This document shows, in pieces, positions 9,124 to 16,731 of a stretch of 64,000 bases of DNA. The stretch is from the NCBI RefSeq assembly GCF_030144325.1, contig NZ_CP126307.1, forward strand, positions 4,802,001-4,866,000. The letters are read 5' to 3'. The position numbers were made by a program, and so were the translations under genes. Position 1 is the stretch's first letter. Every line of letters begins with the position of its first letter. Source of the DNA: Bosea vestrisii. Its GTDB lineage: Bacteria > Pseudomonadota > Alphaproteobacteria > Rhizobiales > Beijerinckiaceae. The notes under the pieces were generated by a model that did no database searches, was not told the origin of the DNA, and saw only the letters and a list, made by a program, of their open reading frames with translations.

Positions 9124-9347
9124 AGCGGACTCAACCCTGCATTGCGCAGCGGTGCCGCTGCGTCGTTGGGGAGAGAAAGCCTGATGTGATCTATGAAGAC
9201 AAGGTTAACTGCGAAACAAGGTAAAATTAACCAATCTGGCTCAGCTGCGGGCGGCCTGTCCCGCAGCTGGAACGCTTGGTGAAACCAGTATTTGGTGACG
9301 TCGAGACTGGCTGGAAGCGCAGCCGAGCGGCTCCGCCGAAGCTGACC

Positions 9348-9668
9348 TCACTCGATCGCGCCCCGCTTCATGCCGAAGCCTTCGATATAGCAGCCGCAGG
9401 ACGAGTTCCTCGGCGCGGGCTCGGCCGCGCATGAGCCGCGCGAGGTCAGGCAGACATCGCCGAAGCGGCGGCTATGGGGCCGGTCATAGCCATAGCGCGG
9501 ACCGTCATCGCGATAGCGCGGGCGATCATAGCCATAGGGTGGCGGCGGCCTGTCGTAATCATAGCGCGGCGCCGGCCGATAATAGGGGTCGTAATACTGG
9601 GCGTTCGCGCTCGACACGGACGAGATGGCCGTGCCGATGAGGGCCGCAATGGCAAGGGTCCGGATCAT
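9348..9668 (-). CDS. Small secreted Tyr/Arg/Pro-rich protein with C-terminal Cys motif
   Basis: 106 residues. A signal peptide (MIRTLAIAALIGTAISSVSS, cleaved after ANA) is followed by about 55 residues built from short YDRP/PRY repeats, then a Cys-rich tail CLTSRGSCAAEPAPRNSSCG. The tail has five Cys and ends GFGMKRGAI. Proteins of this layout recur in Hyphomicrobiales but have no assigned function; disulfide-bonded envelope protein is a guess. The start is set by AGGAGAAAAGG directly upstream; a longer frame to 9800 lacks a signal peptide start and is rejected. Confidence 0.7.
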   Translation of the reverse strand: MIRTLAIAALIGTAISSVSSANAQYYDPYYRPAPRYDYDRPPPPYGYDRPRYRDDGPRYGYDRPHSRRFGDVCLTSRGSCAAEPAPRNSSCGCYIEGFGMKRGAIE

Positions 9669-9841
9669 GCCTTTTCTCCTGGTCTCCCCACGGCCGTGGC
9701 CGGGTACGGATCGTTGGAGAGCAGGATAAGGGCCGCTCGATGAACAGGGTCTGAGCGTGGATCGTGGCGCCTTGATCGGTTGCGAAGCGAGGGGCGGCAA
9801 GGCAGTGCGAAGGGCAGGATCGGCCGGCGGGCCGCGTCAGA

Positions 9842-10885
9842 TCAGCTGTCGGTCTTCATGCCGGCGGCCCAGTAGTCCTTGACCTGCTTGACCAGTGTCC
9901 CGGGCAACGGGACATAGCCGAGCGCTGTGGCGTCGGCCGCGCCGCTCTCGAAGGAGAGGCGGAAGAAGTCGAGCACGTCCTGGGTGCGGCGCGTGCGGGG
10001 CTTCGGCACCAGGGCGAAGGTGGTGGCGACGATCGGATAGGCGTCGGCACCGGGCGCGTCGGTCAGCATCAGCCCGAAATCCTTGGCCTGGGCCCATTCG
10101 GCGCTGGCCGCGGCAGCGGTGAAGCTCGCCGGGTCCGGCTTGACGAAAACGCCGGCCTTGTTCTGCACCTGAGCGTAGGCGAGGCCGGCGCGCACGACCT
10201 GCCCGAACTCGACATAGCCGATCGCGTTCTTCGTCCGCTTCACCGCGTCCGTCACACCCTGGCTGCGCTCGGCACCTTTTCCGACCGGCCAGGCGACTTG
10301 CGTATTGACGCCGATCTTCCCGCGCCATTCCGGGCTCGCCTTGGCGAGATAGTCGGTCCAGTTGAAGCTCGTGCCCGAGCCATCGGCACGATAGATCACG
10401 CTGATCGGGGCGTCGGGCAGCTTCAGCTCGGGATTGGCCGCCTTGATCGCCGGATCGGACCAGAGCTTGATCTTGCCGAGATAGATGTCGGCGAGCAGGG
10501 CGCCGGTGAACCTGATCTGGCCGGGGCCGACGCCGTCGAGGTTCACCACGGGGACGATGCCGCCCATGACGATCGGGAACTGGATCAGGGCCGAGCGCTG
10601 CAATTCCTCGGAGGAGAGCGGCCGGTCGGAGGTGCCGAAATCGGCGGCGCGCTGGGTGACGCGGACCTCGCCGCCGAGCGAGCCGATCGGCTCATAGTCG
10701 ACGCCGATATCGAGCGGGGTCATCTCGGCGCCGTCCGACTTGGCGACGCGATAGCTCTGCGCCCATTTGCCGATGATCGGGAAGGCGAAGCTCGACCCGG
10801 CGCCGGTGATCGGCTCGGCGTAGGCAGGCGCCGCGGACGAGGCGAGAAGGGCGCCGGCGACAGCCAGCCTGGCCAGGAGCTTCAT
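9842..10885 (-). CDS. pstS: PstS-like phosphate ABC transporter substrate-binding protein
   Basis: 347 residues from the ATG at 10885; the signal peptide ends near AYAEPITG. The phosphate-binding signatures are present: ITGAGSSFAFPI (N-terminal loop), FGTSDRPLS, and YRADGSGTSFNWTDYL with its Arg-x-x-x-Ser-Gly-Thr contact. PstS binds periplasmic phosphate for the PstCAB importer. No pstCAB or phoU gene is adjacent, so it is either a stand-alone paralogue or belongs to a locus elsewhere. I see no clear Pho box. Confidence 0.85.
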   Translation of the reverse strand: MKLLARLAVAGALLASSAAPAYAEPITGAGSSFAFPIIGKWAQSYRVAKSDGAEMTPLDIGVDYEPIGSLGGEVRVTQRAADFGTSDRPLSSEELQRSALIQFPIVMGGIVPVVNLDGVGPGQIRFTGALLADIYLGKIKLWSDPAIKAANPELKLPDAPISVIYRADGSGTSFNWTDYLAKASPEWRGKIGVNTQVAWPVGKGAERSQGVTDAVKRTKNAIGYVEFGQVVRAGLAYAQVQNKAGVFVKPDPASFTAAAASAEWAQAKDFGLMLTDAPGADAYPIVATTFALVPKPRTRRTQDVLDFFRLSFESGAADATALGYVPLPGTLVKQVKDYWAAGMKTDS

Positions 10886-10987
10886 GCGTCTATCCACCCT
10901 GTCGGGCCCGCAAAGGGGCAAGATCAAACAGGGTTACGCTAGGGCGGCGCGGTGACGCTGCGATGACGGGACGGTCCGGGCAAACGA

Positions 10988-11022
10988 AGGCCCCGCCGGC
11001 GCGAGCCGACGGGGCCTTTTTT
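10988..11022. terminator. GC-rich terminator hairpin
   Basis: GGCCCCGCCGG, a short loop and CCGACGGGGCC (one mismatch) are followed by six T residues on the plus strand. It lies between csbD and pstS, both on the minus strand. The minus strand has only a broken T tract (TTCGTTTG) after the stem, so it may act in both directions and end the csbD transcript. Confidence 0.6.
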
Positions 11023-11065
11023 CAACGATCACGCCTGCCTTTCAGCCTGCGGTGACCGTGACTGG

Positions 11066-11272
11066 TCAGTGCCAGGTCTGGCGGCCGTACCAGGCGTCGA
11101 CATCGGTGCGGACCTTGTCCTTCTCGATGCCGTAGCGCTCCTGGATCTTGCCCTCGAGCTGGTCGCGCTTGCCGGCGATGACGTCGAGATCGTCATCGGT
11201 CAGCTTGCCCCACTGCTCCTTGACCTTGCCCTTGAGCTGCTTCCAGTTTCCTTCGACGCGGTTCCAGTCCAT
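11066..11272 (-). CDS. CsbD family stress-response protein
   Basis: 68 residues. The family signature is clear: MDWNRVEGNWKQLKGKVKEQ, WGKLTDDDLDVIAGKRDQL and GKIQERYGIEKDKV. CsbD-like proteins are small, helical, hydrophilic and often among the most strongly general-stress-induced products; their molecular role is unsettled. AGGAGG lies about nine bases before the ATG at 11272, which fixes the start against a longer frame to 11449. Confidence 0.9.
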   Translation of the reverse strand: MDWNRVEGNWKQLKGKVKEQWGKLTDDDLDVIAGKRDQLEGKIQERYGIEKDKVRTDVDAWYGRQTWH

Positions 11273-11659
11273 CGGACATCCTCCTGTTCGTGAATGGGTG
11301 TGCTTAAGGAACGCGCGGGCGCCGGAATTGTTCGGTGGCATGCGGTCACAGTTTGCCCCACCTGCGCCCTCAGAGGGGCCTCGGACAGCCTCGGCGCCAG
11401 CACTCCGGATGATCGGCGGCGGTCGTCCGCCGTGGCAATCCTGGCGCAATCAACGATCTTTACAGTGCGCAGATGAACTGGGCGGAGATGCCTGCATCTG
11501 CACGCAGACGCGGCTGCATGGCTTCGCCTCGAGCTGACATGCGATCGGAGCTTTGGAATGCTTTACTGCGGCCGGCCGGAAAGAATAGCGATAGCCCTCC
11601 GTCAAAGCTGGCCGGGATTCCTCCCGGCTCATGCTTCCCCGATCGATGCGTCTGATCAG
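11273..11659. other. Divergent intergenic region, csbD / mipA-like
   Basis: About 390 bases with no convincing gene. A weak match to the alphaproteobacterial EcfG general-stress promoter (GGAAC at 11308-11312, then TGTT after 16 bases) points rightward, toward the MipA gene. No comparable site was found facing csbD. The mipA-like start is uncertain and could extend into this region (in-frame start as early as 11558). Confidence 0.3.
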
Positions 11660-12592
11660 ATGCCGGCCGGATTCTCCGTCAGCGCCCGGCCGAGGCGGCA
11701 GCGATTTGGCGGCCGGGTCCGGATGGCAGGTTTCGCCATCGTCTTCCCGATGTCGGCGGCGTCCGCTGCGGAGCTGGCCAGGCCTGCCGCTTCGGCCATC
11801 CCGGAGACCGCGGTGAAAAAGCGGCCAGACTGGACGGTCGAGCTCGGCGCATTCGGCTTGTTCTCGCCAAAGTTCTTCGGCGCCAAGGACTCCAAATTCT
11901 CCGCGCTTCCCTATGTCTCGATCAAATACAGGGACATCGCCTTTGCCTCCATCGACAAGGGCATCGGCGTAAACCTCTTCTCGGCAAACGGCTTCACGGC
12001 GGGAGCGTTCGTGAATCTTCGGCCAGGGCGCGAGGTCAAGGAAAGCAGGCGCTATCTGACCGGTCTTGGTGACATCGATCCCGCTCTCGCCGCCGGTGCT
12101 TTCGTCAAATACGACTATGGGCGGTTCTTCTCCACGCAGATCACGCTCAGCAAAGGCATCGTTTCGTTCGGCGACAGCAAGAACAAGATCAATGCCCTAG
12201 GATTTCTGGAGAAAACCGAAGGCAATCTCGGCACGCGCATCGACTGGAGCGCCGATGCCCGGCTGCCGCTCTTCGACAATCGGCTGCACCTGTCGGTCGG
12301 GCCGCGTGTCAGCTTCTTCGACAAGGAATACGCTGAAACCGCTTATGGGATCACGGCCAACCAGGCGCTGGCATCCGGCTACCGACCCTACAAGGCGAAA
12401 GCCGGCGTCGCCGAAGTCGGTGTCGGCGGCAGCGCCCGCTACCGCATCACCGACAATCTCTCCGCGATGGCGTTCGGCAGCTACACCAGGCTTGTCGGCG
12501 ACGCCGCCAAGTCACCGCTGGTGACCGGGCCCGGCGGCTCGAAGGACCAGTTCAAGGCAGGCCTCGGGCTGACTTACCAATTCGGCCTTTAA
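11660..12592 (+). CDS. MipA/OmpV family outer-membrane protein
   Basis: About 310 residues from the ATG at 11660. The signal peptide region (MAGFAIVFPMSAASAA) is followed by alternating beta-strand segments typical of a small outer-membrane barrel, such as WTVELGAFGLFSPKFFG, LPYVSIKYRDIAFAS, LSVGPRVSFFDKEYAE and a terminal FKAGLGLTYQFGL ending in an aromatic-hydrophobic beta signal. MipA in E. coli scaffolds murein synthases; OmpV homologues are porin-like. Which role applies is unknown. No strong ribosome binding site marks one start; 11558 and the internal ATG of MAGFAIVF are alternatives. Confidence 0.75.
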   Translation: MPAGFSVSARPRRQRFGGRVRMAGFAIVFPMSAASAAELARPAASAIPETAVKKRPDWTVELGAFGLFSPKFFGAKDSKFSALPYVSIKYRDIAFASIDKGIGVNLFSANGFTAGAFVNLRPGREVKESRRYLTGLGDIDPALAAGAFVKYDYGRFFSTQITLSKGIVSFGDSKNKINALGFLEKTEGNLGTRIDWSADARLPLFDNRLHLSVGPRVSFFDKEYAETAYGITANQALASGYRPYKAKAGVAEVGVGGSARYRITDNLSAMAFGSYTRLVGDAAKSPLVTGPGGSKDQFKAGLGLTYQFGL

Positions 12593-12783
12593 AGCTGGGG
12601 GATTGGCCGCGACCAGCGGCGTCAGTGGCGCGCGGAGAGCGGGAGGCGGCGGCAACAGGCCGCCTTCAGGATAAAGGCCTGCCAAAAGGCAAAATCGACG
12701 GTCCGCTAAAATGCGAGTCAACGTCGTAGCGATCGGCACATCGCCTGTGACCTAAAGGGCGCCATCAACGCCCAGAACAGGCC

Positions 12784-13065
12784 ATGACGTACTCATCGCA
12801 AGACATCACAAACGCCCTTCTCCGCATCAAGGAAGACGGGTTCGTCCTCGACAACGACGCCTTCGGCTATGCCGCGATCAGATGGGACGTGCGCAGGCTC
12901 AGGCGCGACCTGCGCGAGGCCGGCTATGCCGGCGCCGAGCTCGCCCAGGGCCGGATGACGAATGAGGGCGAGGAGATCTGCTGGCTCTATGATCCCGAGA
13001 CTGTCGGGAAGGGCAAGGTCGACCGCCTCGCAGCAGCGCGGCACTCGGCGCTCTACGGCGAATAG
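12784..13065 (+). CDS. Hypothetical protein, 93 aa
   Basis: 93 residues, no signal peptide or membrane segment, rich in charged residues, probably a small cytoplasmic alpha/beta protein. The middle is notably Arg-rich (WDVRRLRRDLREAGY). I recognise no family. Codon use is similar to that of clear host genes, and there is no overlapping gene. It stands alone at the left edge of the accessory patch. A weak AACAGG precedes the ATG. Confidence 0.55.
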   Translation: MTYSSQDITNALLRIKEDGFVLDNDAFGYAAIRWDVRRLRRDLREAGYAGAELAQGRMTNEGEEICWLYDPETVGKGKVDRLAAARHSALYGE

Positions 13066-13179
13066 CCGCCTGGAGTCGGCGTTTGCATGGGCCTCAGGGC
13101 AGCTTTGCCCTAGCCAGGCCCTGCCAACGCAATCAGCGACGACACCTCAAGATCGGCCGACGCTGGCGTAGGCCGGCGC

Positions 13180-13371
13180 CTATCGTCCCTGCTGCCACTG
13201 GCAGGGCGCAGCAACGTCCTGTTCGAGGGCGTCCGCTTGCCCCTCATACGCGCTTGCCATCGCCGTCAGGCGGGCCGCGGTCTCATCGTCACAGGCGGTA
13301 ATGGCCCAACGGCGGCACTTCAACGCTTTCACACGCAGGGCCTGAGCCTGTCGAATTCTGTCGTGGTCCAT
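13180..13371 (-). CDS. Hypothetical small protein, 63 aa
   Basis: 63 residues from an ATG at 13371 with GGAG about nine bases upstream. It looks like a short, helical, soluble protein (DRIRQAQALRVKALKCRRWA...) with two Cys in the first half and one near the end, resembling the many small uncharacterised alphaproteobacterial proteins with an RLTAMASAYE-type helix. The open frame continues upstream without a stop to 13530 through a phage-like segment, so a fused longer product is possible. Confidence 0.5.
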   Translation of the reverse strand: MDHDRIRQAQALRVKALKCRRWAITACDDETAARLTAMASAYEGQADALEQDVAAPCQWQQGR

Positions 13372-13530
13372 AGCGGCGCTCCAGCACAAGCAGATCGTTG
13401 TGCTGCTTGGGGCGGTTAGGGCAGGAAACGCTTCGTCGAGCAACAGATCGCCGTCCTCGCCTAGCTCGGCGTCAGCCGTGCAGGTCTCGGGATCGAAGAT
13501 CAGCGAAACGTCGATGAAGTCGGCGGCCAT
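13372..13530 (-). pseudogene. Remnant of a phage GP46-like tail protein
   Basis: Reading from an ATG at 13530, FIDVSLIFDPETCTADAELG followed by GDLLLDE closely resembles the N-terminus of Mu-like phage GP46 family baseplate proteins (pattern D-I-x-L-x-F-D-x-x-T-x-x-A-D-x-x-L...GDL...D). After about 35 residues the resemblance ends and the frame runs on into the next small gene. This suggests a truncated phage gene left by a decayed prophage. The family assignment is from memory of the motif and needs a profile search. Confidence 0.45.
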
Positions 13531-13582
13531 AGCGCGGGCAACGTCGCCCGCGCGCAAGCCGGGACACGCCCCGCGCGGGGCG

Positions 13583-14305
13583 TCAGGCCGGATTGGCCTT
13601 CACAAATGCAACCATGCGGATGACATAACTAGCCAGAATTAGGCTATTAATGCTGTGCTGAAACGAGCTGTAATCAATAATCCCGTGCACACATGCGTGC
13701 CGGTTCGGTACCCCACTTGCGAGGAAGCGATCATAGGCTTCCGGCGAACTCACCGGATCGAAAAAGTGGGCTTCCAGTTTTGAGTATAGCTTGAAGCTGT
13801 GAACTTTGGGCGCCGGGAGGTTTTCCAGACTCAGTTTGGAGCTGAGCAACCCGCGCAAGTGTCTAAGGTGTGTCTGGTTGCCCCATCGATTGCCCAGCAG
13901 TGCCACCCGAACTAGCGATTCGAGCGCGGGAAAAACGAGCCGCGTGCAAGCTCGGTAGTGTTGTGCACGATGCGCGCTGATCGCATCCTCCAAAGGATTT
14001 CTGGCGAGCGCAGGGACTTGTGCCGCGCTAAGAAGGGACAGCAAATCGTCCTCGATCGTCGCCGTCGCCTCCCGGTACCGAATATCGGCGAGAGCCGCGA
14101 CGTCGCCGTTGGCTACGCTTTCAATGCCGGGCAAGCTCACCGCTGGATGCGGCAGCCATCCAGCTTGGTCGAGAGCTTCCACCGCGAAAAATGGGCCGGC
14201 CATTTCGAGGATCGCTTCGCCGTGCTCGTCGAGAAACCGCGTGAATCTCTCCCCGATGACTCGCAAAGCCAGGAAAAACTCTTCCAGCGGCGACAACTTT
14301 GACAC
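13583..14305 (-). CDS. HEPN-like domain protein of unknown function
   Basis: 240 residues, no signal peptide. The C-terminal half has features of HEPN-type helical domains: a helix with HRAQHYRACTRLVFPALESL (the His-x-x-Tyr and Pro-x-x-Glu pattern of two-helix HEPN families), and near the end PNRHACVHGI, which fits the R-x4-H catalytic motif of HEPN ribonucleases. Many HEPN proteins are toxins or abortive-infection effectors. Codon use is less GC-biased than that of its neighbours. It is divergent from a DUF4145-type HEPN gene across a 208-base gap. HEPN assignment is inference. Confidence 0.6.
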   Translation of the reverse strand: MSKLSPLEEFFLALRVIGERFTRFLDEHGEAILEMAGPFFAVEALDQAGWLPHPAVSLPGIESVANGDVAALADIRYREATATIEDDLLSLLSAAQVPALARNPLEDAISAHRAQHYRACTRLVFPALESLVRVALLGNRWGNQTHLRHLRGLLSSKLSLENLPAPKVHSFKLYSKLEAHFFDPVSSPEAYDRFLASGVPNRHACVHGIIDYSSFQHSINSLILASYVIRMVAFVKANPA

Positions 14306-14513
14306 TCGCCGGAACCTCCAATTGTGCCCGCATCCTCCAGATCAGCAGGCTGGGTCGCAGCAAGTATATCGAGATAAGGAATTACGCCATCCTGCTCGGC
14401 TCCGGATCTGGCCCGCGCCACTGGCGAGATCGATCGTCAGGGCTCGACTAACCTCAGCTTGCCAGCTTTGCACGACCGGGGCACGACTAAGGCACAAACT
14501 GCGGAGACGTCGC

Positions 14514-15182
14514 ATGGATAGCTGGTGGGACCTAGGTGAATGGTCCGGCATGAGAGGCAACGAGCTGGCAACATACGATATCCCATGCGCGTTTTGCGAC
14601 GCTCGCGGTAACTTCGCAGAGCATCATCACTCGGAACGCAAGAACGCTCGCGGCAAGACGCTAAACTACGACATTCTCAAATGCGAGAACTGCGGCAACC
14701 TCGTGATGGTGTTCTGGTCCGGCGGCAACGGCATTCACGGCCGAAAGTTGGTGCCCTGGCCTTTGAAGGTTGAACGAGCGCCAGAAAGCTGGCCAGCCGG
14801 AGTAGGCAACTTATGGCTGCAGGCTCGGCGCTCGCTCCAAAGCGAGAGTTGGGACGCGGCAGCTGTGATGGCCCGAAGCTCGCTTCAGGCGGCCTTAAGA
14901 CACGTCAAGGCGGAGGGTACCTCTCTCTTCCAGGAAATCGAAAGCCTAGGTTCGAGAGGGCTGCTGCCACCAACCATGGTGGATTGGGCGCACGCTGTTC
15001 GGTTGTTCGGCAACGACTCGGCCCATCCCAAGGTTGACCAAAAGCCAGCGAGTAAGAAGGAGGTGACGGAAGCGGTCCGTTTCATAGAGTTCTTGTTCGA
15101 GTATCTGTTTGAGCTGCCCGCCCGTATCGAGAAGTTGCGTCCTAAGCCGCAGGCTCCGGATCAGGCCCAACCACCAGTATAA
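14514..15182 (+). CDS. DUF4145 (HEPN-like) domain protein with N-terminal zinc ribbon
   Basis: 222 residues. The N-terminus holds two Cys pairs, CAFC (residues 24-27) and CENC (about 60-63), separated by a His-rich loop (EHHHSER), consistent with a zinc ribbon. The C-terminal half matches the DUF4145 pattern: an ARRSL helix, then WAHAVRLFGNDSAHP, the conserved R...GN..aH signature. DUF4145 domains occur in restriction and abortive-infection proteins and as free-standing genes. GGAGA about ten bases before the ATG at 14514 supports the start. It is less GC-rich than the flanking core genes and sits in an accessory patch. Confidence 0.72.
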   Translation: MDSWWDLGEWSGMRGNELATYDIPCAFCDARGNFAEHHHSERKNARGKTLNYDILKCENCGNLVMVFWSGGNGIHGRKLVPWPLKVERAPESWPAGVGNLWLQARRSLQSESWDAAAVMARSSLQAALRHVKAEGTSLFQEIESLGSRGLLPPTMVDWAHAVRLFGNDSAHPKVDQKPASKKEVTEAVRFIEFLFEYLFELPARIEKLRPKPQAPDQAQPPV

Positions 15183-15231
15183 TCAAATAGACGGCGCCAC
15201 TGTCCTGCACCACAACCCTGTGGTTGGGCGC

Positions 15232-16527
15232 CTACGTCTGCCCAGGCCGCAGCTTGTAAAAAACATGCCGGCCGATCGTGTCCATTTTCTTCAGCTTCCG
15301 CGCCCAGTACGGCCGGACATAGTCGGCGTGATAATGCGTCGAGGCGCCGACTTCGGCCAGATAGGTCGTGCCGTCATAGACCTCGCGGGCGATGCGGGTG
15401 GCGTCGCGCCAGGGGCCGGGCTCGGTGATGCGCAGCGACTTGCCCTCGCAGGCGAAGGTGAACTGGCAGGCGAGGTGGCGGCTGGCGTTCTGGTAGACCA
15501 CGCCGCAGACCGTGTTCGGGTAGAGCCCGCTCTTGGCCCGGTTGAGCACCACTTGCGCCACGGCGGCGCGGCCCTGCTCGCCCTCCGAGCGCGCCTCGAA
15601 ATAAACCGCCTCGGCCAAGCAGCGCTGCTCCTTGGCCATGTTCTCGGGCGCGATCAGGCTGGTGTAGATTTGCTTCTCGGCGGGATCGACGGTGCGCAGA
15701 TCAGTGGTCGTCCCGCGCTCCGACTTGGCGACGCGGCTGCGCGATTTCGGTTCGGCGGCGACGGGCGCCATCTGCATCGGCGTGGCCGAGGGGGCGGCCG
15801 CCATGCCATTGGCCGCCGGCGTACTGGACGATTGGCCGAGCGTCGCGGAGACGGTCGGCGTCGCGCCGTCGAGGTTTTCCGGGTTCAGTTCGCCATGGCG
15901 CGGCGAGCCGATGCTCTTGGGCACCGTCGTCGGCGAGGAATCGGACAGCGCCGGGTCGGTGACCCCTTCGTCACGCAGGAAGGGCTCGAAGCCCAGCGGC
16001 GGCTCCTCCGGGCTTTCCAGCGCGTCGAGCGAGAAGCCGGCCGAGATCAGTCCGGGCTGGGTGTCGCCGAACACGACGCTTTCGAGCTCGCCGGGCGGGC
16101 CATTGCGGGTCAGGGTCGGGCGAAGACCGATAAGCGGGTCGCCCTTGCTGCTGCGGTCGACCTGCGGGAAGGCGCTTGCGGTGCGCTTCATGTCCTCGCG
16201 CGGCCGGCGCGGATCGACCGCGAAGACAGTCTCGGGCTGCTCGAAGGAGTGGCGCGCTGGCTGGATCAGGCGGGAATAGGCGCGCTGCGGCAGATGGAAG
16301 GCGCTGGCGGCGACGAGCAAAGACGGGCCCTCGGCGAGATCGGAGAGCGGGCCGGGCGCTGTCCGCGCGATCAGCGAGCCCGGCGGGCCGGAGGCGTCGG
16401 GATTTTGCCCGGCCGAAGCGGTGAACGAGACCAGCATGCCGGCCGAGAGCGCCCAGGGCGCCACCGTCGCCAGTGCCCAGCGCAGGCGCTGCCAGCCCAT
16501 TCGCTTCGATCGCCGACGCAGACGCAA
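15232..16527 (-). CDS. SleB-type cell-wall hydrolase
   Basis: 431 residues. An N-terminal hydrophobic segment (about 14-38) acts as a signal anchor, then about 250 residues of low-complexity Pro/Ser/Ala-rich linker, then a Hydrolase_2/SleB domain from about 300 to the end. The catalytic Glu lies in LAEAVYFEARSEGEQGRAAV, followed by AQVVLNRAKSGLYPNTVCGV, CQFTFACEG and THYHADYVRPYWARKL. SleB-like enzymes are lytic transglycosylases that cleave peptidoglycan. In a non-sporulating alphaproteobacterium this is likely an envelope-remodelling enzyme. An internal ATG at 16500 is an alternative start. Confidence 0.85.
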   Translation of the reverse strand: MRLRRRSKRMGWQRLRWALATVAPWALSAGMLVSFTASAGQNPDASGPPGSLIARTAPGPLSDLAEGPSLLVAASAFHLPQRAYSRLIQPARHSFEQPETVFAVDPRRPREDMKRTASAFPQVDRSSKGDPLIGLRPTLTRNGPPGELESVVFGDTQPGLISAGFSLDALESPEEPPLGFEPFLRDEGVTDPALSDSSPTTVPKSIGSPRHGELNPENLDGATPTVSATLGQSSSTPAANGMAAAPSATPMQMAPVAAEPKSRSRVAKSERGTTTDLRTVDPAEKQIYTSLIAPENMAKEQRCLAEAVYFEARSEGEQGRAAVAQVVLNRAKSGLYPNTVCGVVYQNASRHLACQFTFACEGKSLRITEPGPWRDATRIAREVYDGTTYLAEVGASTHYHADYVRPYWARKLKKMDTIGRHVFYKLRPGQT

Positions 16528-16731
16528 CTGACCAGAGCCCTCATAGCCGCAAGACAGGAAAAGCCAGTCGCGAAGCGCGATGATGCAAATTCGCGACAGT
16601 TGGATAATCCCTTGTCAGGGTTGAAGCGGGGTTAACGCGGCGGCGCCCGCCACGGCGGATCTCCGCCAAAAGACGGCTTTCGCGATCGGCGGAGTTTCCC
16701 TTATGCTGCGCCGCAACAAAGGGAGAGAGAC

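Noticed and set aside
9669..9800. Longer start for the small secreted protein at 9348
   Set aside because: It would bury the signal peptide inside the protein; AGGAGA precedes the shorter start.
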